Under the pieces are notes generated by a model. That model was not told where the DNA came from. It saw only the letters and a list, made by a program, of their open reading frames with translations, and did no database searches. Both the position numbers and the translations under genes were made by a program. From positions 1 through 63,766 of the forward strand of contig CAZYXV010000022.1 of the NCBI GenBank assembly GCA_964651475.1: DNA of 63,766 nucleotides, written 5' to 3'. The DNA comes from JBGSMF01 sp964651475 (lineage in GTDB: Bacteria; Chloroflexota; Anaerolineae; Fen-1058). The stretch's first letter is position 1. Every line of letters begins with the position of its first letter. Positions 17,501 to 25,969 of this stretch are shown piece after piece.

Positions 17501-18104
17501 GATACTGAAAGCTGCCCTGGCCGACCCGGTGGAAGAAACTCGCCGGGCAGCGCACACCGCCAGCCAGATGATAAACCCGGAGAGCGCCCAGTTTTCTCAA
17601 AAGGAGGCCCCCGTGCTTTCGGCAATTGAAAAAATCATTTTCCTAAAGAATGTTCCGTTTTTCTGCGGAATGACCGTCGAACAGCTCAAGGTGTTGGCGA
17701 ACGTCTGCGAAGAAGAATTTTTCCCCGCCGACGCGCGCCTCTTTAGCCAGGGGGACCCTGGCGGCATCTTGTACGTGGTGGTCAACGGCAAAGTGGGCAT
17801 CGAGCAAGAAAAACGCAGCGGGTCCTTCGCGCGCCTGGCAACGATTGAGGCCCACTCGTATTTTGGCGAAATGAACTTGTTCGATAACAGCCAGCGTACC
17901 GTGTCGGCCATCGCCATTCAAGATACACTCACACTCAAACTGCGCCGCGAGCCGCTGATCGCGCTGGCGCGCCAATATCCCGATCTGTCCCTAGAGTTAA
18001 TCAACGTGCTGAGCCAGCGGCTGCGCGAGGCCAGCGACCGCATCGCGGAACTGACGCGCACCCGGCCGCGCGAATTGCACAAGTTGTTCGATCAATTGGA
18101 ATGA
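14565..18104 (+). CDS. NTT/MFS-like transporter fused to HEAT repeats and a cyclic-nucleotide-binding domain
   Basis: This 1179-residue protein has three parts. Residues 1-430 contain about ten to twelve membrane helices in an arrangement resembling nucleotide (ATP/ADP) translocase or MFS proteins. Residues 450-900 are helical HEAT-type repeats, with recurring DPSPQVRATAVDVLA or DSRVRQSAMAGLE patterns. After a charged, Pro-rich linker (about 905-965) and one more helical repeat comes a cNMP-binding domain (about 1017-1140), with FFCGMTVEQLKVLA, GGILYVVVNGKVGI and the phosphate-cassette-like YFGEMNLFDNSQRTVSAIA. The cassette has N-S-Q-R-T rather than the usual R-x-A-T/S, so the ligand is uncertain. 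The inferred role is a transporter or membrane platform whose activity is set by a small nucleotide. It heads a unit with the next three genes. Confidence 0.8.
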   Translation: MRYFLGKLFNIQSSEWPRFLLLYLMLFVPLTGVTWGEAIVEAAFLRQVGVQFLPLAIMGSALGSIVAMTIYAAFADRVANDKLLIVIMCISIVGMAAGLIFLEWGLVAITYPMLYLIANIAFRDILNVHWPTFVNDFYDTRAAKRIVPVLSSGIRVAGIFAGLTMPILNRWLTPGSIILLWIGSLAVMVLLVWLAPRLLGDARPSTTNQPRASFDLPSATSNIQEGYRYVFQSSFLRWLALSTLLVMVLLAFVNYQTGKVMLAELESIEAISNFTGLLNGVSNLIALPFQLFVLSRIAEWAGLGNANLIFPLTTLATCGGLLATPGLASAGLGHLNRSTFRTTIRNPIDSLLYNAVPMRVKARARAFIGGVVTPLGTFIGGAILLWLQNPRAIFSELVPVMIGGLAIAYIGSAWMVRRQYTRALVTMLEQEDYTFLLSQRASDLSVTDSATLDWLRGKLEQPDASPELVIFTAQLIGQVGGEQAVSILSHTARSAADARVRSAILDTLAASDTRSDAARQLYSDLLADPDSRVRQSAMAGLESIAEPKDKRFITRMLEMIHDPDVTTSVWALSALARSGNLYQLTPAVQALDQLLSSQEPQRRALGVRVLGQAGSHRAIRQLAGFLTDPADQVRLEAVTAIETASLTSLPQLKTAGSRIDNLVTEKVVSLLHDPIERVRQMALVILGRVAAGDQETCQAMVGALTDPSPQVRATAVDVLAQAGKSIVPVIRPQIESPNPQLRKMAAVILSRVNPQEFGALAVGPNITDNLVSIYRRVGLVEALSTCHATRGMLVLQSALREQNQQLVSEVFYLLTAMHDPAAVNIIRDSLNSPVARVRANALEALESLTTPQLAGLIAPLLEPGLPPGKLLSLGKAAWAIEQDGAAQAIHELAHSTDPWLRAITFYALGEMGASMPKHAPVPAGQIEDKQEGRRARRTRADLFDALGETQKPGDEKTNKQPTPPPESTQGVLALADIEAILKAALADPVEETRRAAHTASQMINPESAQFSQKEAPVLSAIEKIIFLKNVPFFCGMTVEQLKVLANVCEEEFFPADARLFSQGDPGGILYVVVNGKVGIEQEKRSGSFARLATIEAHSYFGEMNLFDNSQRTVSAIAIQDTLTLKLRREPLIALARQYPDLSLELINVLSQRLREASDRIAELTRTRPRELHKLFDQLE

Positions 18105-18117
18105 GAAAGGTCCTATC

Positions 18118-18921
18118 ATGGAAACCCTGGCATTTTCTTTTAAAGCGGCGGGCGCGGAACACCTCGATCTGTTTCGAGTACAAGAGGCCAGCATTTCAGA
18201 GGACACATGGCAAGAGCTGGCCGCCAACATTGCCAACGAACCCAGCCTGAGACCCGCGCCAGCCAGCATCTTGCGTGAGCGATGGCAGCAGGGCATTGCG
18301 ACGATATTAGTAAAGGACCATCGCATCCTCTGCTATAGCAGCCTGGTGCCGATTTTTTGCCAGGCTACCCGCGGTGACCTGAGTGCTGCGCTCGGCCTCG
18401 AGCCGGACAGCTTGCCACAGGTTGACGTGTATGGGCTATCCACGGGCTGGACGCATCCCGACTGGCGCAGAAAAGGCGTTCACCTGCAACTGAATCCACC
18501 CTTGTTCGAACGCTTTACTACGCCGCATAGTTTTTACATCGTCGTGACGGTTGGCATGGCAGGCTCACCGGCGCTGGAAAAACTTGGCATGCGTATGATA
18601 GCCTGGAGCCAAATTGCTTTTGTCAGCAGCCTGGCCGGGGTCGCCATCGCCGGTTTCAAAGACCGCATCGGGAAGGGATGGCTGGCGCCGCCAGGCATGG
18701 TACAATACGAGGGGGAACACGTTTCTTTCACGCCAGATTCGCCTCACAAGTGGGACCGCTTTTGTCACCTGATGGTTTCCAACCTGCCACAGGCCGTCGA
18801 GGTGAACCGGCGGTTGGCTGCGGCGTTGGACGGAGATTTGCGCCGCTGGCGCGAAGCGATCATTGACGTATTTTCTACTCGAGCAAAATCGTCGTGGACG
18901 CTGCATCTATTTCAGGAGTAG
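18118..18921 (+). CDS. GNAT-fold N-acetyltransferase-like protein
   Basis: The gene begins 13 bases after the preceding stop. The 267-residue product has a GNAT-like core in its middle: the strand VDVYGLSTGWTHPDWRRKGV matches the acetyl-CoA pyrophosphate loop region (R/Q-x-x-G-x-G/A, here RRKGVH), followed by a helix and YIVVTVGMAGSPALEKLGM, which resembles the motif B strand ending in the common 'x-kLGF' element. Some acetyl-CoA loop residues deviate, so activity and substrate are unknown. It lies between the HEAT-cNMP transporter and a peptide-binding lipoprotein and likely shares their transcript. Confidence 0.6.
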   Translation: METLAFSFKAAGAEHLDLFRVQEASISEDTWQELAANIANEPSLRPAPASILRERWQQGIATILVKDHRILCYSSLVPIFCQATRGDLSAALGLEPDSLPQVDVYGLSTGWTHPDWRRKGVHLQLNPPLFERFTTPHSFYIVVTVGMAGSPALEKLGMRMIAWSQIAFVSSLAGVAIAGFKDRIGKGWLAPPGMVQYEGEHVSFTPDSPHKWDRFCHLMVSNLPQAVEVNRRLAAALDGDLRRWREAIIDVFSTRAKSSWTLHLFQE

Positions 18922-18926
18922 CACCT

Positions 18927-20723
18927 ATGCAAAAAATCAGCGCTGCTGGCATTTTACTCTTGGCGCTGCTCACCCTTGCTCTGGCAGCCTGTATCAATGT
19001 GGACCAGCCCGTGCAGCTTCAACCCACGTCCCCGCCCCTCACCGCCACGCCTACCACGGGGCGCGGCGCAGGCGGAACGCTGCGCATCTTGTACTGGCAG
19101 GCGCCCACCATCTTTAACCCGCACCTCGGCCAGGGCGCCAAAGACCTGGCCGCCTGCCGCGTCACGTACGAACCGCTGGCCAGCTATGACGAGGACGGCA
19201 ACCTGGTTCTTTTTCTCGCCGCCGAGGCGCCTTCGCTCGAAAATGGCGGCGTGGCCGCCGACGGCAAATCTGTGACGTGGAAGCTCAAGCCGGATATCAA
19301 ATGGTCCGACGGTGAACCGTTCACTGCTGACGATGTTCTCTTTACCTACGAGTTTATCTCCGATTCCAAAATCGGCGCGACCACTGCCTCTACATACAAC
19401 ACTGTTAAAAGTGTCGAGGTGCTGGACAAGCTTACCGTCCGAATTAACTTTAAGGATGTCAACCCGGCCTGGTCGCTGCCTTTTGTGGGAGATCAAGGAA
19501 TGATCTTGCCGCGCCACGCTTTTAAAGACTATAGCGGCGCGCACGCCCGCGAGGCGCCGGTCAACACACAACCCATCGGCACCGGCCCTTACCGCGTGGT
19601 CAAAATCAAGCCCGAAGAGGTCTTGTTCCTCGGCAACCAACTCATCGAGACAAACAAGATCATTTACGAGCCAAACCCTTATTTCCGCGAGCCGGACAAG
19701 CCCTACTTTAGCCGCGTGGAAATCAAGGGCGGGGGGACGGTCAACGAGGCAGCCCGCTCGGTGTTCGAGGTGGGCGATGTGGACTTTGCTTACAATCTTC
19801 AGTTGGACGCTGCCACCCTGTCTATACTGGAACGGGCCGGCCAGGGCCGCGTGATTGCCTCCTTCGGCTCGCTGGTCGAGCGAATTTTGATCAATCAAAC
19901 CGATCCAAACCGCGAGACCGAAACCGGAGAGCGTTCCAGTACCCAATTCCCCCACCCGTTTTTTAGCGAGCTCAAGGTGCGCCAGGCGTTCAGCTACGCT
20001 ATTGATCGTGAAGCCATCGCCGAGCTATATGGGCCGACGGGCCGCGCGGCCTCTAACGTGCTGGTATCGCCGTCGAGCTATCAATCGCCAAATACGAGCT
20101 ATGAATTTTCGCCGCAAAAGGCGGCCGCGCTGTTGGACGAGGCTGGCTGGCGCGACACAAACGGCGACGGCATCCGCGACAAAGACGGCGTCAAGATGAG
20201 CGTGGTGTTTCAGACCTCGGCCAACCCGGTGCGCCAGCAAACCCAAGACATCGTCAAACAAAACCTGCAAGCCATCGGCGTCGAGGTGGAACTCAAAATT
20301 GTGGACGCGAGCGTTTTCTTTGCCAGCGACCCCACCAATCCCAATACGCGCTTTCATTTTTACGCGGATATGGAAGAATATCAGATCGGCAACCGCAGCC
20401 CCGATCCTGGCGCGTACATGGAATGGTGGACCTGCGCCGAGATCGCTCAGAAATCCAACAATTGGTCGGGAAACAATATAGAGCGTTGGTGCAATCCTGC
20501 TTACGACGCTTTATACAAACAATCCGCCACAGAAATGGATCCGGCCAAACGTAAGCAACTGTTCATCCAAATGAATGATATGATTATTCAAGACGTCGCA
20601 TCCATTCCACTCATTCACAGGGCGGGCGTGCACGGCATCAGCAATACGCTCGAAGGCGTGGAACTTTCGCCCTGGGACACCGAGTTGTGGAATATCCAAG
20701 ACTGGAGGCGCAAGACGCCATGA
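18927..20723 (+). CDS. ABC transporter substrate-binding lipoprotein, family 5 (oligopeptide/dipeptide type)
   Basis: The start ATG at 18927 has AGGAG about 9 bases upstream; a TTG-type extension into the previous gene is rejected. The lipobox LAAC places the lipid-anchored Cys at residue 22, followed by a Pro/Thr spacer. The mature protein matches family 5 solute-binding proteins: GGTLRILYWQAPTIFNPHLG at the N-terminus, the signature WKLKPDIKWSDGEPFTADDV, QAFSYAIDREAIAEL, and a C-terminal region that closes the cleft. These proteins capture peptides or other solutes for ABC importers. No permease or ATPase gene is nearby, so it is an orphan binding protein here. Its stop overlaps the next start (ATGA). 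Confidence 0.9.
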   Translation: MQKISAAGILLLALLTLALAACINVDQPVQLQPTSPPLTATPTTGRGAGGTLRILYWQAPTIFNPHLGQGAKDLAACRVTYEPLASYDEDGNLVLFLAAEAPSLENGGVAADGKSVTWKLKPDIKWSDGEPFTADDVLFTYEFISDSKIGATTASTYNTVKSVEVLDKLTVRINFKDVNPAWSLPFVGDQGMILPRHAFKDYSGAHAREAPVNTQPIGTGPYRVVKIKPEEVLFLGNQLIETNKIIYEPNPYFREPDKPYFSRVEIKGGGTVNEAARSVFEVGDVDFAYNLQLDAATLSILERAGQGRVIASFGSLVERILINQTDPNRETETGERSSTQFPHPFFSELKVRQAFSYAIDREAIAELYGPTGRAASNVLVSPSSYQSPNTSYEFSPQKAAALLDEAGWRDTNGDGIRDKDGVKMSVVFQTSANPVRQQTQDIVKQNLQAIGVEVELKIVDASVFFASDPTNPNTRFHFYADMEEYQIGNRSPDPGAYMEWWTCAEIAQKSNNWSGNNIERWCNPAYDALYKQSATEMDPAKRKQLFIQMNDMIIQDVASIPLIHRAGVHGISNTLEGVELSPWDTELWNIQDWRRKTP

Positions 20724-22678
20724 CAAAGCAAGCTCAAACGAGTTCACACACCGGTTTCCTGTTCTTGCTCAAAGACATGAAAATCGGCCCCAAATTAGCC
20801 ATCGGCTTTGGCATCCTGGTAGCATTGACCTTGTTGAGCGCGGGGGTGAGCTACCTGGGCAGCTTTCGCGCCACCACCCAGATCAACAAAACAGATGACG
20901 TGCGCGTCCCGGTCGCGCTCGTCGCCTCGCGCGCTCAAGCCAACTTGCTGCGGATGCTGAGTGACGGGCGCGGCTACCTGGTCCTGGGCGACCAGGAATA
21001 CCGCGATAGCTATAATCAATCCGAACTGGCCTTTAGGGCCGATCTGGCCGAGTTAGCCGAGCTTTCGCCGTACCTGGGAATCGAAAATAACCAGCGCCTT
21101 GCAGATTTACAAGCCGCTTATACGGAATGGGCCAAGCTGCCCGATACGTTATTTGAACTGCGCAATGATCAACTGGAACGCGAGCCGGCGTATCGCATCC
21201 TGGCGACGGACGGCATACGCACCGGCGGCAAGGTGCTGATTGACACAAACAGCATGATCGAAGCCCAGGGGCAGCGAGAGCCGAGCGTCGAGAACATGGC
21301 CCGCCTGCAAGACATGGCTAAATTCCAGGGCAATTTTACGGCCATGTTGTCTGCGCTGCGCGGCTATGTCACCACCCGCAACCGCATCTTTCGGCAAGAA
21401 TACGAGGTCAACCTGGCCGATAATCAAAACGCCTGGAACCGCTTGCAAGATAAACGCAGCACGCTCACCTCCAATCAGCAAAAGCTGTTGGATAATATTG
21501 CCCAAAACCGAGAAACTTTCCTGCGCTTGCCCGATCAGATGTTTGACATATTGGAAGGCGAGCGATGGCGTGAGGATTTGTACCTCTTTAGAACGGAAGC
21601 CGTGCCGCTGACCGAAAAAATGCAGCAGATACTCAACGAGATGACGAATGACCAGCAAACGCTGCTCAGAACCGAGCTGGCCGTTGGCCGCCAGGACCTC
21701 GTCAGCGCCAACCAATGGATCCTGATTGGCGGCATCGTCGCGCTCGTGGTCGGCCTGGCCATGGCTTACCTTGCTCAAGAAAACATTGCCGGACCGGTGC
21801 GCCGCCTGACCAGCGTGGCCGAGCAAATACGCACAGGCGATCTGGATGCTCAGGCGCAGGTGGAATCCAAAGACGAGATTGGCATCCTGGCCGAAACGTT
21901 CAACAACATGACGGGTCAACTGCGCCGCACGCTGACGCAGGTCAGAAAAGAAAAAAAGCGCGCCGACGACTTGCTAAATGTGGTCATTCCAATTGGCGTC
22001 GAGTTGGCTTCGGAAAAGGATTTCAATCGCCTGCTTGAAAAAATGCTTCTGGAAGCCAAAGCGTTTTGCCGCGCCGACGCCGGCACGCTCTACCTGCTCA
22101 GCGCCAAAGGAACCCTGGAATTTGTCATTGTGCGGAACGACTCGCAGCGCATTGCCCTGGGCGGTACCGCCGGGCAAACTGTTCCCTACGCGCCGCTGCC
22201 GCTGCACAATCAGGCCGCCGGCAATGCTGGCCACGGCGGCATCGCCGTCCAGGCGGCGCTCAGCGGCGTATCCAGCAACATTGCAGAGCATAATCGCCCA
22301 AGCGAAATCATCAGCGGCTATCAGATTCATTCGCTGCTGACAATTCCACTCAAAAGCAGCCTCCACCAGGTGCTTGGGGTGCTGCAATTGATCAATGCCC
22401 AAGACCCCGAAACAGGGCAAGTTATTCCCTTTGACAACAATCTGCAGCAAATGATAGAGTCGTTCTCGTCGCTCGCCGCGGCCGCGCTGGAGGCGTACAT
22501 CCGCGAACAGAGCCTGCACCAGCAAATCCAGCAACTCAAGATCGAAATAGACGAGGCCAAGCGGCACAAGCAAGTCAGCGAAATTGTAGACACGGACTTT
22601 TTCCAGGGTCTCAAATCCAAGGCGCACGCTTTGCGCCAGCGCCGGTCTTCCGCCGGAGAGGAATCTCCCCAAGCCTAG
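20720..22678 (+). CDS. Membrane sensor with helical extracytoplasmic domain, HAMP and GAF, no output domain
   Basis: The ATG overlaps the preceding stop (ATGA). The 652-residue product has a first membrane helix (about 24-48), an extracytoplasmic helical sensor of about 280 residues that resembles CHASE3/4HB folds, and a second membrane helix (about 332-355). A HAMP linker follows (ENIAGPVRRLTSVAEQIRTGDLDAQ), then a GAF domain (about 430-590). The C-terminus is a coiled-coil-like tail (QQLKIEIDEAKRHKQVSEI, TDFFQGLKSKA) also seen at the end of other bacterial GAF proteins. No kinase, cyclase, GGDEF or methyl-accepting domain is present. It probably acts through a partner protein. Co-occurrence with a solute-binding lipoprotein suggests it reads ligand occupancy, but this is only inference. 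Confidence 0.8.
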   Translation: MTKQAQTSSHTGFLFLLKDMKIGPKLAIGFGILVALTLLSAGVSYLGSFRATTQINKTDDVRVPVALVASRAQANLLRMLSDGRGYLVLGDQEYRDSYNQSELAFRADLAELAELSPYLGIENNQRLADLQAAYTEWAKLPDTLFELRNDQLEREPAYRILATDGIRTGGKVLIDTNSMIEAQGQREPSVENMARLQDMAKFQGNFTAMLSALRGYVTTRNRIFRQEYEVNLADNQNAWNRLQDKRSTLTSNQQKLLDNIAQNRETFLRLPDQMFDILEGERWREDLYLFRTEAVPLTEKMQQILNEMTNDQQTLLRTELAVGRQDLVSANQWILIGGIVALVVGLAMAYLAQENIAGPVRRLTSVAEQIRTGDLDAQAQVESKDEIGILAETFNNMTGQLRRTLTQVRKEKKRADDLLNVVIPIGVELASEKDFNRLLEKMLLEAKAFCRADAGTLYLLSAKGTLEFVIVRNDSQRIALGGTAGQTVPYAPLPLHNQAAGNAGHGGIAVQAALSGVSSNIAEHNRPSEIISGYQIHSLLTIPLKSSLHQVLGVLQLINAQDPETGQVIPFDNNLQQMIESFSSLAAAALEAYIREQSLHQQIQQLKIEIDEAKRHKQVSEIVDTDFFQGLKSKAHALRQRRSSAGEESPQA

Positions 22679-22681
22679 CCC

Positions 22682-22710
22682 TTGACTAATTCCTCATTGC
22701 CTTGTACACT
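22682..22710 (+). promoter_or_regulatory. Sigma-70-type promoter of dnaX
   Basis: TTGACT (22682-22687), a 17-base spacer and TACACT (22705-22710) lie 20 bases before the dnaX ATG. GAGG is the ribosome site. Confidence 0.7.
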
Positions 22711-22730
22711 ACCTCCCATATCGAGGAAGT

Positions 22731-24359
22731 ATGACAACGTCTCAAGCTTTTTACCGCAAGTGGAGGCCGCAGACCTTTGACCAAGTCGTCGGCCAGCAAC
22801 ACATCACACAAACGCTGCGCAATGCCATTGCGGCCGGGCGTATCAGCCACGCTTATCTATTCGCCGGGCCGCGCGGCACCGGCAAAACCACTATGGCGCG
22901 CCTGGTCGCCAAAGCCGTCAACTGCCTCCACCCCGACCCCGCCGCGCGCCCGTGCAGCCAGTGCGCCATCTGCACCGCGGTGGCCGAAGGCCGCCTGCTG
23001 GATTTGATCGAAATTGACGCGGCGTCCAATCGCGGCATCGAAGACATTCGCGAACTGCGCGATAAAATCCACTTTGCCCCGGCCGAAGCGCGCTTCAAGG
23101 TGTACGTGATTGACGAAACGCACATGCTCACCAACGAAGCCTTTAACGCGCTGCTCAAGACGCTGGAAGAGCCGCCGCCGCACGCGCTGTTTGTGCTGGC
23201 AACCACCGACCCGCAAAAAGTGCCGGCTACCGTCCTTTCGCGCTGCCAGCGGCACGATTTCCGCCGGCTGACGCTGCGCGAAATCATCGCCCAACTGGAA
23301 AAACTGGCCGCCGCCGAAGGACTCCAGGTTGAGCCGGGCGCGCTCGAACTGATTGCCCGCCACGCGACGGGGGCGATGCGCGACGCGCTGTCATTGCTCG
23401 ATCAACTGGCCGCCTACAGCGGGACTATTACCCTGGAGCAAGTGCAGGCCTCGCTGGGCATCGGGTCGCTTGCCAACGTGTCGGCTATTGTGGATGGACT
23501 GGTTCAAGGCGATCGGGCTGGCGGGTTGAACGCCATCAATTGTGCCGTGGAAGAAGGCGCAGACGTGCGCCAGCTAACGCATCAAATCATTGACCACTTG
23601 CGCGCCGTCTTGCTGGCGCAGGTGGGCGGCGCGGACACGCTGGACCTGCCCGCCGAACAACGCGCCGCCTTAGAAGCTCAGGCCAGGCAACTGGGGTCTC
23701 CCACGCTTATCAAAGCCATCAAGTTGTTTAATCAGGCCGCCAGCGACTTGAGGGCCAGCTGGCAGCCGCAACTGCTGCTGGAATTGGCTTATCTGGAAGC
23801 CGTATCGCCGGTCGAAAGCGCGCCGCCCGTGCAGGCCAAGCCGCCCTCGCCTCCGGCGCCCTCAGCGACGACCCGTCCGTCACCCCGCCCCGGCGCCGCG
23901 CCGCCTGAACGGACGACTGGCGCATCCCAACCAGCCAGCAGGCCGCATCCAGAAAAACCACTGAGCAGCGCCCCACCTGCCGCGCCAAAAGCAGCGGGCG
24001 ATTCTGCCATACGCCAGCCGCCGCCGGAAGACACCGCGCTGACACTGGAGACCGTCCAGGCCCGGTGGGGAACAATTCTGGCTCGTCTGCACGAGCGGGG
24101 GGGAGTGCCGGTCAAGGCATTGATTAACTCATCCAAATTAGCCGGCGTCGAAGGCAATACACTCGTGCTGAGCTGGCCTTCGCAAATACTCTTGGAACGC
24201 TACGAAAGCGGGCGCGCCCGGCGGCTGGTCGAACAGGTCGCCGGCGAGGCGCTCGGACGGCCCATCAGCACGCGCAGCACTGTGACTCAATCCACCAGTC
24301 AACCTGACCCAGTGATCGAAGAAGCTGTAAAACTGGGTGGTGTGATTAGTTCAACGTAA
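22731..24359 (+). CDS. dnaX: DNA polymerase III subunit gamma/tau
   Basis: The clamp-loader motor. AAA+ ATPase with Walker A GPRGTGKT (46-53), a zinc module (C-x8-C-x2-C-x2-C type, around CSQCAIC), Walker B VIDETHML and sensor/SRC motif TVLSRCQRHDF. Domain III extends to about residue 360. A Pro/Ala-rich linker (about 365-435) and a C-terminal domain (ARWGTILARLHERGGV onwards) follow. At 542 residues it is a tau-like form; I saw no slippery A or T run that would give a gamma product by frameshift. First of the dnaX-ybaB-recR cluster. Confidence 0.96.
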   Translation: MTTSQAFYRKWRPQTFDQVVGQQHITQTLRNAIAAGRISHAYLFAGPRGTGKTTMARLVAKAVNCLHPDPAARPCSQCAICTAVAEGRLLDLIEIDAASNRGIEDIRELRDKIHFAPAEARFKVYVIDETHMLTNEAFNALLKTLEEPPPHALFVLATTDPQKVPATVLSRCQRHDFRRLTLREIIAQLEKLAAAEGLQVEPGALELIARHATGAMRDALSLLDQLAAYSGTITLEQVQASLGIGSLANVSAIVDGLVQGDRAGGLNAINCAVEEGADVRQLTHQIIDHLRAVLLAQVGGADTLDLPAEQRAALEAQARQLGSPTLIKAIKLFNQAASDLRASWQPQLLLELAYLEAVSPVESAPPVQAKPPSPPAPSATTRPSPRPGAAPPERTTGASQPASRPHPEKPLSSAPPAAPKAAGDSAIRQPPPEDTALTLETVQARWGTILARLHERGGVPVKALINSSKLAGVEGNTLVLSWPSQILLERYESGRARRLVEQVAGEALGRPISTRSTVTQSTSQPDPVIEEAVKLGGVISST

Positions 24360-24420
24360 TCGCGTTTTCTTCATCGTGATCTCGTGTTTTCATCGTAATC
24401 CGATGCTTTTGAGGTGAATT

Positions 24421-24786
24421 GTGAAAGGTAAAATCAGACGTCCGATGGGCGGCCGCATGGGGCCCCAACCTGTGGGAGGGGGCGGCAGCGGGATGATGAA
24501 GCAGATACAAAAGCTGCAAGAGGACATGGCTAAAACGCAAGAGTCGCTCGGCGAGGAGACATTGGAAATCACCGCCGGCGGCGGCGCCGTAACCATAGTT
24601 ATCACCGGGCAGCAACGCATCAAATCCATCACCCTCAAGCCCGAAGTGGTGGATCCCGCTGACCTGGACATGCTGCAAGACGTGTTGGTGGCCGCCGTCA
24701 ACCAGGCTATCGAGGCCAGCCTGGCGCACGCGGCGGAGAAAATGCAAGGGCTTACCGGCGGATTATCCATTCCCGGATTATTCTAA
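24421..24786 (+). CDS. ybaB: YbaB/EbfC family nucleoid-associated protein
   Basis: A GTG start at 24421 is supported by GAGGTGA upstream. The 121-residue protein has an N-terminal basic Gly-rich segment, then the YbaB core: a long helix (MMKQIQKLQEDMAKTQESL), beta strands around EITAGGGAVTIVITGQQRI and a C-terminal helix. These dimers bind DNA and are often linked to recombination. The position between dnaX and recR is the conserved one, and the stop TAA overlaps the recR ATG (TAATG). Confidence 0.93.
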   Translation: MKGKIRRPMGGRMGPQPVGGGGSGMMKQIQKLQEDMAKTQESLGEETLEITAGGGAVTIVITGQQRIKSITLKPEVVDPADLDMLQDVLVAAVNQAIEASLAHAAEKMQGLTGGLSIPGLF

Positions 24787-25403
24787 TGCAGGCTCCGGCT
24801 GTACTTCCACCCTCCGTTCAGCGGCTCATCGAGGCGTTTGCGCGATTGCCGGGGATTGGCCCCAAGACAGCCTCGCGGCTGACGTATTACCTGCTGCGCG
24901 CGCCGGAGGAGGAAGCTTTGACGCTCGCCGAGGCGCTGCGCGAGTTGAGAGCTAAAACGCGCTTTTGCCAGATATGCTTCAACATCACCCAGGACTCTCC
25001 CTGCCCTATTTGCGCAAGCGAGGAGCGCGACCCAACGGTGATTTGCGTCGTCGAAGAGCCACTGGACGTCATGGCTATCGAGCGCACGCGCGAATACCGA
25101 GGAGTGTATCACGTGCTGCACGGCGCGATTTCCCCCATAGACGGCATTGGCCCCCAAGACCTGAAAATACGCGAGTTGATGGCGCGCATCGAATCGTCGA
25201 ACGTGAAAGAAATCATCCTGGCCACCAACCCCAGCCTGGCTGGTGAAAACACGGCCATGTACCTTTACAAAAAGGTGGCCGCCTGGAATGTGACCGTCAC
25301 ACGGCTGGCGCGCGGTTTGCCTATGGGCGGCGATTTGGAATACGCCGACGAAATCACGCTGGCGCGGGCGCTGGAAGGACGACGGACGATGGAGGCCAGA
25401 TGA
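24786..25403 (+). CDS. recR: Recombination mediator RecR
   Basis: RecR works with RecF and RecO to load RecA on gapped DNA. All parts are present: helix-hairpin-helix LPGIGPKTASRL, zinc finger Cys61/Cys64/Cys73/Cys76, Toprim domain (VICVVEEPLDVMAIE, GAISPIDGIGPQDLKI) and the C-terminal Walker-like segment. The 205-residue length is typical. Start and stop overlap both neighbours (TAATG and ATGA). Confidence 0.96.
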   Translation: MQAPAVLPPSVQRLIEAFARLPGIGPKTASRLTYYLLRAPEEEALTLAEALRELRAKTRFCQICFNITQDSPCPICASEERDPTVICVVEEPLDVMAIERTREYRGVYHVLHGAISPIDGIGPQDLKIRELMARIESSNVKEIILATNPSLAGENTAMYLYKKVAAWNVTVTRLARGLPMGGDLEYADEITLARALEGRRTMEAR

Positions 25404-25948
25404 GCGGCGTGGCCAATCCTCCTGGCAGCCGGCGAATTGTGCACGGCGTATTGCTGGCCATCATTTTGCTGACGCTGCCTTTTTACTGCTTTGGCATCCT
25501 GGCCCTAATCTACGAGCCTGGCCCGGTCACCTCGCCTACCGCCGCACCCACTCTCACGCTCACACCGCCGCCTGCTACTCCAACATCCGCGCCGGCTAAT
25601 ACAAAGGAACCTACACTGACCCCGTGGAACCCACCATCGCCTACCGTCACGGGAACGCCGCCCCCAACTGAAACGCCAACCAACACGCCAACGCCCACCG
25701 AAACAGCAACAGCGACCACAACGCCCACCTCCACCACAGAGCCAACAGCCACCACCGAAACACCAACTGCCACATCTACACAAACCACCGAGGCGCCTAC
25801 GGCAACGTGGACGGCGACGCCAACCTATACACCCACCGCCACCCCATCCAACACGCCCACTGCCACACCGTCCCACACGCCCACACCCACCTTTACGACG
25901 GAGCCGCCGGTCAAAACGCCGGAACTGCCTCCCACTCTGATCCCATAA
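25400..25948 (+). CDS. Single-pass membrane protein with Thr/Pro-rich tail
   Basis: The ATG overlaps the recR stop (ATGA). The 182-residue product has a short basic N-terminus, one membrane helix (VLLAIILLTLPFYCFGILAL, about 19-38) and then about 140 residues made almost wholly of Thr, Pro, Ala, Glu and Ser with no folded domain. Similar low-complexity Thr/Pro segments act as surface spacers in other proteins of this window, but here nothing is attached to the end. Function unknown; possibly an O-glycosylated surface brush. Confidence 0.65.
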   Translation: MSGVANPPGSRRIVHGVLLAIILLTLPFYCFGILALIYEPGPVTSPTAAPTLTLTPPPATPTSAPANTKEPTLTPWNPPSPTVTGTPPPTETPTNTPTPTETATATTTPTSTTEPTATTETPTATSTQTTEAPTATWTATPTYTPTATPSNTPTATPSHTPTPTFTTEPPVKTPELPPTLIP

Positions 25949-25969
25949 AATATTTTGGAGTTTATACGA

